DNA from: Flavobacterium sp. Leaf82
GTDB lineage: Bacteria; Bacteroidota; Bacteroidia; Flavobacteriales; Flavobacteriaceae
Assembly (NCBI RefSeq): GCF_001422725.1
Contig: NZ_LMMA01000035.1
Location: forward strand, 176,507 to 240,506
Direction: 5' to 3'
Length of the DNA stretch: 64,000 nucleotides
In this document: positions 24,731-33,200 of the stretch, piece after piece
How positions within the stretch are numbered: position 1 is the stretch's first letter
Layout: every line of letters begins with the position of its first letter
Notes under the pieces: generated by a model
Seen by the model: only the letters and a program-made list of their open reading frames with translations
Databases searched by the model: none
What the model was told of the DNA's origin: nothing
Position numbers and translations under genes: made by a program

Positions 24731-26263
24731 ATGATTTACTGCAAAAGAGTTCTCTTATTTTTATTTGTTTTAAGTGCTTGTTTTTCCATATCTGCACAAG
24801 TAAAATTACCCGCTTTAGTAGGTGATAATATGGTTTTGCAGCAAAATGCAAAAGTTAATTTATGGGGATGGGCATCTCCAAACGAAAAAATAACAATTAG
24901 GTTAGGATGGACAAATCTTCCGATTGAAATTATCGCCGATGCCAATGGAAATTGGAAAACCGCAGTAAATACTCCAAACGGAAGCGAAAAAGCATACGAC
25001 ATCACAATCGATGCCCTGAATACGATCACATTAAAAAATATTCTAATTGGCGAAGTCTGGCTTTGTTCCGGTCAGTCGAATATGTTTTTTCCTGTAGGAA
25101 GAGAAGATAAAACATGGAAAACAGGCGTTAAAAATTATGAAGAAGAAGTAAAAAATGCTACTTTTCCCAATATTAGATTGTTTACAGTTGCCCTAAATGC
25201 TTCGCCAACACCGCTTGAAGATGTTACAGGAAACTGGAAAGTATGTACGCCACAAAATATCCAGACATTTTCTGCCGTAGCCTATTTCTTTGGAAGAGAT
25301 TTATATCAAAAATTAAACGTGCCAATAGGTTTAATCTCAACTTCATGGGGAGGAACAAAAGCAGAAGCATGGACCGCTCAAAATGTTTTAGAAGAAGAAG
25401 TTACCTTTTTGCCTATTCTTCAGGAAGATGCAAAAAACGAAAAAATACATCAGGAAAAACTCGAAGCGTATTATTTAGCTTTAATAAATGAACGAATTGC
25501 AAGCGCTGAAAACGCACCCAAAGGGCAATTAAAAAAGCCTAAAAAAGAACCCAATAAAACATCCTATGTTTTATACAATGCAATGCTGCATCCAATTGTA
25601 AATTATACCATAAAAGGAGCAATTTGGTATCAGGGAGAAAGCAATTCCGGAAAAGCCTATTTATACCGAACACTATTTCCTGCAATGGTAAAAAGCTGGA
25701 GAGCAGAATGGAATCAAGGTGATTTTCCGTTTTATTATGTTCAGATTACGCCCCATAAAGGACAAAATGCCGAAATACGAGAAGCACAATTAATGTCTTT
25801 AAAAACAATCCCCAATAGCGGAATGGTAGTAACGACAGATGTTGGTGACGCACAAAATATTCACCCAATCGACAAACAAACCGTTGGTTACAGACTCGCT
25901 TTGATTGCACGCGCTAAAACCTATGGAGAAAATCAATTAGTATATTCCGGCCCCATTTTTAATCATATGAAAATTAAAAAGCAAAAAGCACAGTTGTTTT
26001 TTGATTATGCCGAATCTGGTTTAAAACAGAATGGTGATGTTTTGAAAGAATTTGAAATAGCAGGAAACGATCAGGTTTTTTATCCTGCCGAAACCAAAAT
26101 TGAAGGAAAGACAATCGTAGTTTCTTCGACCAAAGTAAAAGAACCCGTTGCCGTTCGTTTTGCGTGGAAAGCTATTCCGGAACCTAATTTATTTAATAAG
26201 GAAAATTTGCCTGCATCACCTTTTAGGACAGATGATTGGGAAATTAAAACAGAGAAAAAGTAA
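24731..26263 (+). CDS. SGNH-type carbohydrate esterase (sialate-O-acetylesterase-like/CE20-like)
   Basis: A secreted 510-aa esterase of the SASA superfamily. The signal peptide ends SISAQ. GQSNM holds the nucleophile Ser, TSWGGTKAEAW the oxyanion Gly, WYQGESN the conserved block-III segment, and the DVGDAQNIHP region the Asp/His pair. The N-terminal 100 residues form a small beta-sandwich, as usual in this group. In a pectin locus it would deacetylate side chains or backbone sugars; sialic acid is unlikely to be the substrate despite the family name. It probably heads an operon with the GH43-like gene and rhaM. Confidence 0.86.
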   Translation: MIYCKRVLLFLFVLSACFSISAQVKLPALVGDNMVLQQNAKVNLWGWASPNEKITIRLGWTNLPIEIIADANGNWKTAVNTPNGSEKAYDITIDALNTITLKNILIGEVWLCSGQSNMFFPVGREDKTWKTGVKNYEEEVKNATFPNIRLFTVALNASPTPLEDVTGNWKVCTPQNIQTFSAVAYFFGRDLYQKLNVPIGLISTSWGGTKAEAWTAQNVLEEEVTFLPILQEDAKNEKIHQEKLEAYYLALINERIASAENAPKGQLKKPKKEPNKTSYVLYNAMLHPIVNYTIKGAIWYQGESNSGKAYLYRTLFPAMVKSWRAEWNQGDFPFYYVQITPHKGQNAEIREAQLMSLKTIPNSGMVVTTDVGDAQNIHPIDKQTVGYRLALIARAKTYGENQLVYSGPIFNHMKIKKQKAQLFFDYAESGLKQNGDVLKEFEIAGNDQVFYPAETKIEGKTIVVSSTKVKEPVAVRFAWKAIPEPNLFNKENLPASPFRTDDWEIKTEKK

Positions 26264-26287
26264 GTTAAAGAATTGGGATTATTTTTA

Positions 26288-26358
26288 AACACATAGAGGC
26301 ATAGTTTATTGAACTTAAAAAAGGCGTTTCACTTGTTTAAATAAACATAGCTATGTGT
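26288..26358. repeat. Dispersed inverted repeat with AAACACATAG / CTATGTGTTT ends
   Basis: AAACACATAG at 26288 and CTATGTGTTT near 26349 are complementary ends of a roughly 70-bp non-coding unit. A related CACATAG...CTATGTG pair lies at 57033-57107. An AATCTG-type phrase follows at about 26370. Confidence 0.55.
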
Positions 26359-26474
26359 TTAAATATTTTCACGCAGATTTGGCAGGTTTTTATTTTAATC
26401 TTTTTAATCGTAATAATCTGTGGCAAAAAATTAAGCGGCTACGTTCAAATAAATCTTAATTAAATTAAACCAAA

Positions 26475-27545
26475 ATGAATAGAAGACAATTTATAATCGG
26501 AAATTCTCTGGCTGTTATGGCACTGTGTCTTCCATTTTCGGCAGAAGCCAGTAATTTATTTGATGATCCAAAGTTGTCTGATTTCGAAAAAAGACTTCGA
26601 CCAGTTGGACGTGCCTTAGAATTGGAAGATTATTATGTTTGGTGCAACAGTCCAATTGAAGCTCCTGATGGAAAAATACACGTCTTTTTTTCCAGATGGC
26701 CAAAAGCAAAAGGAATGAGCGGCTGGATCAACAGTTCTGAAATTGCGCATGCCGTGGCGAATAATCCGGAAGGACCGTATGAATATGTAAGCACAATTTT
26801 AGCGCCACGCGGAGAAGGTTTTTGGGATGCAAGAACCTGTCATAATCCCAGTATTCATTTTGTTGACGGAAAATATGCCTTATTTTTTATGGGAAATTCA
26901 AACGGAAAAATGAATACAAAACGGATTGGTTTAGCCACTTCAGATTCTCTTTTTGGACCTTGGCAAAGACCGGAAAAACCTTTACTGCTTCCCGGGAAAG
27001 ATGGTTCTTGGGACGATCTTTTAACTACAAATCCATCATTTTTAAAACATCCAAACGGTGAATACTGGCTCTATTATAAATCATTGGATACTGAAAATTA
27101 TGAACATCCAAAATTTCCCGTAAAAGGCAACAGAAAATACGGACTGGCAATATCAAAATCGCTTCACGGACCTTATGAAAAATATGAAAATAATCCGGTG
27201 ATTGATTTCTCGAAATTAGGAGACAACAAACAATGCGAAGATGCTTTTGTGTGGTATGAAAACAAGAAATTTAAAATGCTGGCAAGAGACATGGGCGTTT
27301 TTGGAATCGATTACGGATTGTATATGGAGTCAGATAATGGAAAAAACTGGAGTAATCCTCAAATTGCGTATCAGCCTTTAAGCAAATACATTACGCAACC
27401 AGAAGCACCTAAACACCTGAACAGATGCGGTCGTGTAGAGCGTCCGCAGTTATTGTTTCAAAACGGAAAACCAACGTATTTGTTCACCGCTTCGCAAGGC
27501 GGTAAATATGAAACCGCTTCGGCATTTATTTTTAAAATAGTATAA
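26475..27545 (+). CDS. GH43-like five-bladed beta-propeller protein with Tat-like leader
   Basis: A 356-aa protein with repeated propeller-blade motifs (KIHVFFSRWP, YALFFMGNSN, EYWLYYKSLD, KFKMLARDMG, PTYLFTASQGG) and acidic residues in blade positions (FWDARTCHNPS, WDDLLTTNPS, CEDAFVWYE). These suit a GH43/GH117-type glycosidase or glycan-binding protein. The leader MNRRQFIIGN is Tat-like (RRxF), unusual among the Sec leaders in this region. It lacks the exact base motif seen in the 6624 GH43, so the precise family is left open. It sits between the SGNH esterase and rhaM. Confidence 0.7.
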   Translation: MNRRQFIIGNSLAVMALCLPFSAEASNLFDDPKLSDFEKRLRPVGRALELEDYYVWCNSPIEAPDGKIHVFFSRWPKAKGMSGWINSSEIAHAVANNPEGPYEYVSTILAPRGEGFWDARTCHNPSIHFVDGKYALFFMGNSNGKMNTKRIGLATSDSLFGPWQRPEKPLLLPGKDGSWDDLLTTNPSFLKHPNGEYWLYYKSLDTENYEHPKFPVKGNRKYGLAISKSLHGPYEKYENNPVIDFSKLGDNKQCEDAFVWYENKKFKMLARDMGVFGIDYGLYMESDNGKNWSNPQIAYQPLSKYITQPEAPKHLNRCGRVERPQLLFQNGKPTYLFTASQGGKYETASAFIFKIV

Positions 27546-27585
27546 AAGAAAATCTTTTAAGCTTAAATTAATTCACATCATTAAA

Positions 27586-27915
27586 ATGGAAGATAATGCT
27601 ACAGTTAGAAATGCTTTTACAATGAAACTAAAGGCTGGTTTTGAAGCAGAATATAAAATTCGGCACGATCAAATCTGGCCAGAATTACAGACATTGCTTT
27701 CAGATACCGGAATTCAGGACTACACTATTTTTTTGGATGAAAAAACATTAACACTATTTGCAGTTCAAAAACTGAGTAAAGATTTCGATTCGTCTCTTTT
27801 GCCCAATCATCCTATTGTAAAAAAATGGTGGCAATATATGGCAGATATCATGGAAACAAATCCGGATCATTCGCCTGTAACAAACCCGTTAAAAGAAGTT
27901 TTTCATTTAGATTAA
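27586..27915 (+). CDS. rhaM: L-rhamnose mutarotase
   Basis: A 109-aa protein of the RhaM/RhaU family, which interconverts alpha and beta anomers of L-rhamnose. Family features visible are AFTMKLKAGFEAEYKIRHDQIWPEL near the N-terminus with the active His, the YTIFLDEKTLTLFAVQ strand pair and KKWWQYMADIM. It has no signal peptide, so it acts in the cytoplasm. It is encoded inside the degradative cluster, not in the rha operon at 50-61 kb. This supports rhamnose as a main product of the enzymes encoded alongside. Start is preceded by a typical AT-rich leader. Confidence 0.93.
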   Translation: MEDNATVRNAFTMKLKAGFEAEYKIRHDQIWPELQTLLSDTGIQDYTIFLDEKTLTLFAVQKLSKDFDSSLLPNHPIVKKWWQYMADIMETNPDHSPVTNPLKEVFHLD

Positions 27916-27953
27916 ATGATTAAATTGTTTTTGAAATAAAAAAATACTTAATA

Positions 27954-29243
27954 ATGAAAAATAAGATCAAATTTTACGCGCCAATTGTATTATCAGCATT
28001 GATTTTTGCAAGCTGTAATGCCCAGAAAAAAGCAACAGGAAATACCATTATTTTAAAAAATACTTCTACTATAGAATTACCTCAAAAAGCGATTTCGATA
28101 AAAAGAAACCAACTTTCATTACAAAATGATCTAGGAAATTATCCGGTTTTAATTTATAAAAACGATACGATTCCTGCGCAGGTAAATGATTTAGATGGAG
28201 ACGGAAAATGGGATGAACTTTTTCTGGTAACTGATTTTTCTCCAAAAGAAGAAAAAAAAGCAACACTAAAATGGTCTCAGACAGATCCTAAATTTCCAAT
28301 AAAAACAAGTGTAAGATTTGGAAAAAGAGAAGCCAAAAACCTTCCTGTTCATCCTGATACCCAAGAAATTTTACTAGCTAATCAGGTACATAAAAAGTTA
28401 GGTTACCAGAAATACCAAACAGATGGACCAACCTGGGAAAATGATAAAGTAGGTTTTAGACACTATTTAGACGGAAGAAATTCTAAAGATGTTTTTGGTA
28501 AAAAGATTCCCGCTATAACGCCCGAAGATGTTGGAATTAACAGCAAAGGCGCCGTCGAAGACAATTACCATGTTATGTACGATTGGGGAAGAGATATTTT
28601 TCCTGTTGGGAACTCTGCCGGACTTGGCGGTTTCGCTTTATCAGTCAATAATAAAATCACCAGACTTGGAATCATTGCCAGTGATACTTTAAACAATATC
28701 GAAAAAACAACCTTTAAAATTGTGAGCGAAGGTCCTGTAAATTCGGTTTTAAGTTACACCTATCAAAATTGGGAAGCATCAGGAAATAAATATCAGGCAC
28801 AGGAAACAGCCTCAATCTGGCCGGGAATTTATGGTTACAAAAACACCATTTCGCTAAGCGGATTAAAAGGAAATGAAACACTTTTAGTCACACTTTCGAA
28901 CCTGAACAATCAAAACCCATTGCAGGTAATCGATGCCGGAGATTTTGTGTGTTTTATACAACATGATAAACTAACATACGAGCGTCAATGGATTTTAGGA
29001 ACCGCTGTAATCGTGCCAAAAGAGGTTTATAAAGGATATATAGAAGCACCAAAAACAGGACAACTAACAGATTCATATTTGATAAAACTCTCTGTAAAAA
29101 ACAATCAACAAGTTAGTTATTACCCAATAGCAGGCTGGGAATTAAGTGCAGACAAGAACTTTAAGGATTCGGCTTATTTTACAAATTATGTAACCACATT
29201 AGCCAAACAACTATCTGCAACAATTAAAGTTGATGTCAAATAA
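27954..29243 (+). CDS. DUF4861 family lipoprotein
   Basis: A 429-aa member of DUF4861 with a lipobox (LIFASC, Cys21). Conserved blocks shared with the 1773 gene are WENDKVGFRHYLDGRNSKDVFGKK, YHVMYDWGRDIF and the C-terminal YPIAGWELS. It differs by an extra N-terminal portion of about 100 residues with a beta-rich NDLGNYPVLIYKND segment and a DLDGDGKWDEL acidic loop. It starts 38 bp after rhaM. Recurrence beside GH28 and GH105 genes in two clusters suggests a role in pectin breakdown; catalytic activity is unproven. Confidence 0.8.
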   Translation: MKNKIKFYAPIVLSALIFASCNAQKKATGNTIILKNTSTIELPQKAISIKRNQLSLQNDLGNYPVLIYKNDTIPAQVNDLDGDGKWDELFLVTDFSPKEEKKATLKWSQTDPKFPIKTSVRFGKREAKNLPVHPDTQEILLANQVHKKLGYQKYQTDGPTWENDKVGFRHYLDGRNSKDVFGKKIPAITPEDVGINSKGAVEDNYHVMYDWGRDIFPVGNSAGLGGFALSVNNKITRLGIIASDTLNNIEKTTFKIVSEGPVNSVLSYTYQNWEASGNKYQAQETASIWPGIYGYKNTISLSGLKGNETLLVTLSNLNNQNPLQVIDAGDFVCFIQHDKLTYERQWILGTAVIVPKEVYKGYIEAPKTGQLTDSYLIKLSVKNNQQVSYYPIAGWELSADKNFKDSAYFTNYVTTLAKQLSATIKVDVK

Positions 29244-29349
29244 CTTAACGTAATAGTTTGTCATTTTGAGAAACGAGAGATCACAACAGAAACCCGAAGA
29301 TTGCACAAACAGTTTTTAGAATAAAATAACTAACACTAACCAAACCAAA

Positions 29350-30678
29350 ATGAAAAACATATTCAAATTTATAGTCTGCATTGTGACATTCACACAAGCA
29401 ATCTACTCGCAGAATTACAGTAAGGACAAATTTCCTGATGGCAGTGAAATTACTAATTGGTTTAAGGATTATTCTAAAATTCAGTTAAAAGATCTGGGAA
29501 AACAATATACAATTACAGATTTTGGAGTGGGGAAAGACAGTACCAAAATTCAGACCGTAGCAATCCAGAAAGTGATTGATAAAGCGGCAGCAAATGGAGG
29601 AGGAGTTATTGTGATTCCAAAAGGGGTTTTCCTGAGCGGAGCTTTATTTTTTAAACCCAAAACGGCTTTGTACGTTTCTGAAGGTGGCGTATTAAAGGGA
29701 TCTGATAATATTGCCGATTTCCCAATAATGCCATCCAGAATGGAAGGACAGAATCTGGATTATTTTCCGGCATTGGTAAATGCATATGGAGTCGATCATT
29801 TTTCTATCTCCGGAAAAGGAACTATCAACGGAAACGGAAAAAAATATTGGGAAGCATTTTGGCAACGTCGCAAAGAAAATCCAAAATGTACCAATCTCGA
29901 AGTTTCAAGACCAAGATTGGTTTTTGTGTGGAACTCTAATAACGTACAGTTTCAGGATGTAAAACTTATTAATTCAGGTTTCTGGACCAATCATTTTTAT
30001 AAATGTAATAATGTAAAATTGCTTGACCTTTATATTTTTTCGCCACATATTAGTATAAAAGCGCCTAGTACAGACGCTATTGACATTGATATTTGTACCA
30101 ATTTTTTAGTAAAAGGCTGCTATATGTCCGTTAATGATGATGCTATTGCCTTAAAAGGAGGAAAAGGACCTTATGCAGATCAGGATAAAAACAATGGTCC
30201 AAATGCTAATATTATTATCGAAGACTGCACTTTTGGATTTTGTCATTCGGCATTAACAAACGGAAGCGAATCCATTCATAATAAAAATGTCATTATGAGA
30301 AACTGCAAAATAGACGGAGCTTCGAGATTATTATGGCTAAAAATGAGACCCGATACGCCACAGCGATATGAATATATTAGAGTCGAAGATATAAAAGGAG
30401 AAGCAAAAACATGTCTTGCAATTTTTGCCTGGAAACAATTTTTTGATTTAAAAGGACGTCCCGATGTTCCGTTATCTTATGGAGATCACGTTACTTTAAA
30501 AAATATAGAGCTTATATGTGACACTTTTTACGGAGTAGAAAATGATCCAAATGTGCGCTTATCAAATTTTACTTTTGAGAATTTAAAGATAGAAGCAACC
30601 AAAACAAACATTGATAAAAGCATTATAAACGGTGTTAGTTTTAAAAATGTTTACGTTAATAAGCAGTTAGTTGAGTAA
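29350..30678 (+). CDS. GH28 polygalacturonase/rhamnogalacturonan hydrolase
   Basis: A secreted 442-aa beta-helix GH28 enzyme with leader ending YSQ. The active-site order is STDAIDID (Asp about 242), NDDAIALK (Asp-Asp about 263-264), CHSALTNGSES (His about 299) and LWLKMRPD in place of the usual RIK. The variant third and fourth blocks resemble exo-acting or rhamnogalacturonan-acting members, not classic endo-polygalacturonases. In context with GH106, rhaM and PL11, release of GalA from RG-I oligomers is a reasonable inference. Confidence 0.9.
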   Translation: MKNIFKFIVCIVTFTQAIYSQNYSKDKFPDGSEITNWFKDYSKIQLKDLGKQYTITDFGVGKDSTKIQTVAIQKVIDKAAANGGGVIVIPKGVFLSGALFFKPKTALYVSEGGVLKGSDNIADFPIMPSRMEGQNLDYFPALVNAYGVDHFSISGKGTINGNGKKYWEAFWQRRKENPKCTNLEVSRPRLVFVWNSNNVQFQDVKLINSGFWTNHFYKCNNVKLLDLYIFSPHISIKAPSTDAIDIDICTNFLVKGCYMSVNDDAIALKGGKGPYADQDKNNGPNANIIIEDCTFGFCHSALTNGSESIHNKNVIMRNCKIDGASRLLWLKMRPDTPQRYEYIRVEDIKGEAKTCLAIFAWKQFFDLKGRPDVPLSYGDHVTLKNIELICDTFYGVENDPNVRLSNFTFENLKIEATKTNIDKSIINGVSFKNVYVNKQLVE

Positions 30679-30942
30679 TTTTTCCTCATTTTCTGCTTTT
30701 ATTTACAACGTTTTGAGGCTTAAAAGTTAAAAATATAAAGTGTTTCTGATATTTTTTTAAAGTTAATCTCAATTATTTTAGACTGCTTCTTACACGGTAT
30801 AAAAGCATCTTGTTTTAGGATTTTGCAAATAAGTATCTGATTAGTAATAGGTTGATTATTCTGGGATGAGCTAAAAAAAGTGAGGTAAATTTAATGTTAA
30901 ATAGAAGCACAAAAAACAGTGATAATTTTAACGTGAAATATG
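30679..30942. other. Gene-free gap before the small histone-like gene
   Basis: AT-rich, with no coding potential and no clear terminator for GH28 recognised. The only feature is the promoter at 30943-30972. Confidence 0.4.
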
Positions 30943-30972
30943 TTGTAACTATCAATCAAACTTTTATTTTTG
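30943..30972 (+). promoter_or_regulatory. Textbook Bacteroidota promoter of the histone-like gene
   Basis: TTG (30943-30945) and TATTTTTG (30965-30972) are separated by 19 bp, matching the -33/-7 consensus. The ATG lies 24 bp beyond the box, giving a short leader. Confidence 0.75.
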
Positions 30973-30996
30973 CGGCTTAATTTAATAATTATAAGC

Positions 30997-31173
30997 ATGA
31001 AAGATCTATTAGTAAAAATCAACGCCGAAATTGACACATTTAGAGCAGAAGCTGAATCTTTAACAGAAAAAGGTGTAAAAGCTGCTGGACCAAGAGCTCG
31101 TAAAGCTACTTTAGAAATTGAAAAACTTTTGAAAGAGTTTAGAAAAGTTTCTATCGAAGAATCAAAAAAATAA
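30997..31173 (+). CDS. Histone H1-like Hc1 family small basic protein
   Basis: A 58-aa protein beginning MKDLLVKINAEIDTF and continuing with a Lys/Arg-rich helix (KAAGPRARKATLEIEKLLKEFRKVS), the pattern of Bacteroidota Hc1-like DNA-associated proteins. I use ATG 30997; the earlier in-frame ATG 30970 overlaps the -7 box and is unlikely. It is monocistronic, with its own strong promoter and a strong terminator, and unrelated to sugar use. It probably has a nucleoid-associated role, inferred from family. Confidence 0.85.
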   Translation: MKDLLVKINAEIDTFRAEAESLTEKGVKAAGPRARKATLEIEKLLKEFRKVSIEESKK

Positions 31174-31189
31174 TACGTTTATTCAAAAT

Positions 31190-31224
31190 AAAACCTCGTT
31201 TAAGTAATTAAACGAGGTTTTTTT
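31190..31224 (+). terminator. Terminator of the histone-like gene
   Basis: Stem AAACCTCGTTTAA/TTAAACGAGGTTT with a 4-base loop and a run of seven T. Confidence 0.92.
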
Positions 31225-31239
31225 ATGCGTGAAAGTTTT

Positions 31240-31475
31240 TTATAAGAGAAAAGAGTATAGAATATAGAGTAAAGATAATAGAATATAGAGAATAGATACA
31301 AGAAGCAAGAAGCAAGAAGCAAGAGAATTGAAGTTATACTTAGTGATGAGTATTTGTTTTTGCTTTTCATTCTGATTGTACTTCTTACTCCTTAGTTATA
31401 TTTTCTATTTTGCAATCTAATTTCTTTCTTCTATACTCTTTACTCTTTACTCTTGCCTCTTGGCTCTTGCCTCTA
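31240..31475. repeat. Inverted purine/pyrimidine-rich dispersed repeat
   Basis: The left part is made of variants of AGAGAAAAGAGTATAGAATATAGAG with three AGAAGCA direct repeats. The right part (about 31430-31480) is the complementary CTCTTTACTCTTGCCTCTTGGCTCTTG-type sequence, so the whole could fold into a long imperfect hairpin. It lies between convergent genes and has no coding content. Confidence 0.6.
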
Positions 31476-32978
31476 TTCTCTATTCACATTCTCACAACTA
31501 AGACCACAGTTTTTTAATTTATTAATGCTTTCTGCAACTGTCAATGCATTTAGAGTTGCGCCTTCTAAACCAGTATGAGTGTGATCTTTTGGAAAAAATG
31601 CTTTCACTTTTTCTTTTCCTAACGCTTCATATTTTAGCGCAACGATTTCATTTAGATCTATAAAAAAGACATTCTCTTTTTCGGCAACTTCTTTAGACCA
31701 TTTGCCGTAAGAATCATTTCTGCGTTCTACTTTGTTATTTGGCCATTCGTTTCTTGGTGTTTGGCTTAAAACAATTGGTATTGCTCCTTTTTCTTTTGCT
31801 TCACGAATGAATTTTGTCATGTACCACCCAAAAGTATGTACCGTTTCTTTTGAGCCGTCTGCGAGAATTACCTCCTGACTTTCGTCGCCGGTTCCTTTAA
31901 GAGAACCTCTAAATTTTTCTTTATCAATTGCCCCCGCATCGTTATGCCCAAACTGAATCAGGATAAAATTCCCCGGTTGCAATTCGTTTTTAACTTCATT
32001 CCAGAGCCATTCATGATCAAAAGTTCTGGAACTTCGCCCGCCTCTGGCTTTATTAATAACTTCAGTTGTAGTAGTGTCGCAATAAGCAGGAAAAGCGACT
32101 CCCCAGCCCACAGCATTGGAATCATTGTTATTAGCCATAGTCGAATCGCCAATTAAAAACACTTTTTTCTTAGTTGGAAGAGTAATTTTCGGATCTTTTA
32201 ATATAAAGCTCTTCAAAGAGTTTTTACTCTCTTTCAATTGATTGATAATGACCGAAGCCGAAAGTACAGCTCCTTTTGCAGAAGTATGTGTATGGTCTTT
32301 TTTATAGAAATAAGTTCCTGTTACTTTTTGTTCGCCCAACTTTTCCATTTCAACTGCCATTTTTTCATTCAAATCAATAAATGTAACTTTTTCCTTCTCT
32401 GCAATTTGTTTCGCCCATAATCCGTATGATTTGTCGTTGTGGGGTACTTTTCCGTCATTCCAGTCGTTTCTAGGAATTGGAGAGCAAACAATCGGAATTG
32501 CTCCTTTTGATTTTGCCTCACGAACTATTTTCTGAATGTACCAGCCGTAACTGTGAACCGTTTCCTGTTTTTTGGTCAGGATATTATCAATTTCCTCCGT
32601 TTCATTTCCTATCCCTTTAATCGTTCCTCGCGCACGAAGACTATCGTTTAAGGGGCCATCGTCATTATGCCCAAACTGAATCAGGACATAGTCTCCTTTT
32701 TTAAGTTTGCTTAAAACAACATTCCATAACCCTTTATCCTGAAAAGTTCGACTGCTTGTTCCGCCCAAAGCATGATTTTCGATCTTAACTTTTGTAGTAT
32801 CCAAAAACTGACCAATATAATCGCCCCAACCCCAAAGTCCGCCAGAGCCATCGCCTTTGCCATTTTTTACCGTAGAATCGCCCACCATAAAAACAGTTGG
32901 TTTAGAATCTTGTTTTAAGGTGAAGTTGAAAAAGAGCACAGCCAGAAATAAGAAAGAAAGTATTTTTAATGTTTTCAT
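31473..32978 (-). CDS. Double-domain CE12 rhamnogalacturonan acetylesterase
   Basis: Two complete SGNH/CE12 domains in one secreted chain of about 501 aa. Domain 1 (about 27-245) has VGDSTVKNG, FGHNDDG and DHTHTS; domain 2 (about 262-495) has IGDSTMANN, FGHNDAG and DHTHTG. Each therefore keeps its Ser, Asn and Asp/His residues. I choose ATG 32978 (MKTLKILSFLFLAVLFF, a signal peptide); the longer frame to 33032 adds an unlikely segment derived from repeat DNA. It removes acetyl groups from RG-I. Internal duplication is directly visible, and both halves look catalytically competent. Confidence 0.9.
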   Translation of the reverse strand: MKTLKILSFLFLAVLFFNFTLKQDSKPTVFMVGDSTVKNGKGDGSGGLWGWGDYIGQFLDTTKVKIENHALGGTSSRTFQDKGLWNVVLSKLKKGDYVLIQFGHNDDGPLNDSLRARGTIKGIGNETEEIDNILTKKQETVHSYGWYIQKIVREAKSKGAIPIVCSPIPRNDWNDGKVPHNDKSYGLWAKQIAEKEKVTFIDLNEKMAVEMEKLGEQKVTGTYFYKKDHTHTSAKGAVLSASVIINQLKESKNSLKSFILKDPKITLPTKKKVFLIGDSTMANNNDSNAVGWGVAFPAYCDTTTTEVINKARGGRSSRTFDHEWLWNEVKNELQPGNFILIQFGHNDAGAIDKEKFRGSLKGTGDESQEVILADGSKETVHTFGWYMTKFIREAKEKGAIPIVLSQTPRNEWPNNKVERRNDSYGKWSKEVAEKENVFFIDLNEIVALKYEALGKEKVKAFFPKDHTHTGLEGATLNALTVAESINKLKNCGLSCENVNRE

Positions 32979-33064
32979 AGTAAATTGAGAATTGTAAGAA
33001 GTAAAAAGTAAAGAGTAAAATCCAATTATCAAGCTTTGTCAAAGTTGAAAACTTTGACAAAGCT

Positions 33065-33199
33065 AACCTGAAACCTGAAACCTGAAACCTGAAACCTGAA
33101 ACCTGAAACCTGAAACCTGAAACCTGAAACCTGAAACCTGAAACCTGAAACCTGAAACCTGACCTGAAACCTGAAACCTGAAACCTGAAACCTGAAACC
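33065..33199. repeat. Heptanucleotide tandem repeat (CCTGAAA)n
   Basis: About 19 uninterrupted or near-uninterrupted copies of CCTGAAA, with one 5-base unit near 33162. It lies between the GH2 stop and the CE12 start, 87 bp upstream of the latter, so copy-number change could alter the distance between the genes. The translated frame (FRFQVSG repeats) is not a real protein. Confidence 0.95.
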
Positions 33200-33200
33200 T

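Noticed and set aside
33065..33199. CRISPR array
   Set aside because: The units are 7 bp with no spacers and no cas genes are nearby; it is a simple tandem repeat.
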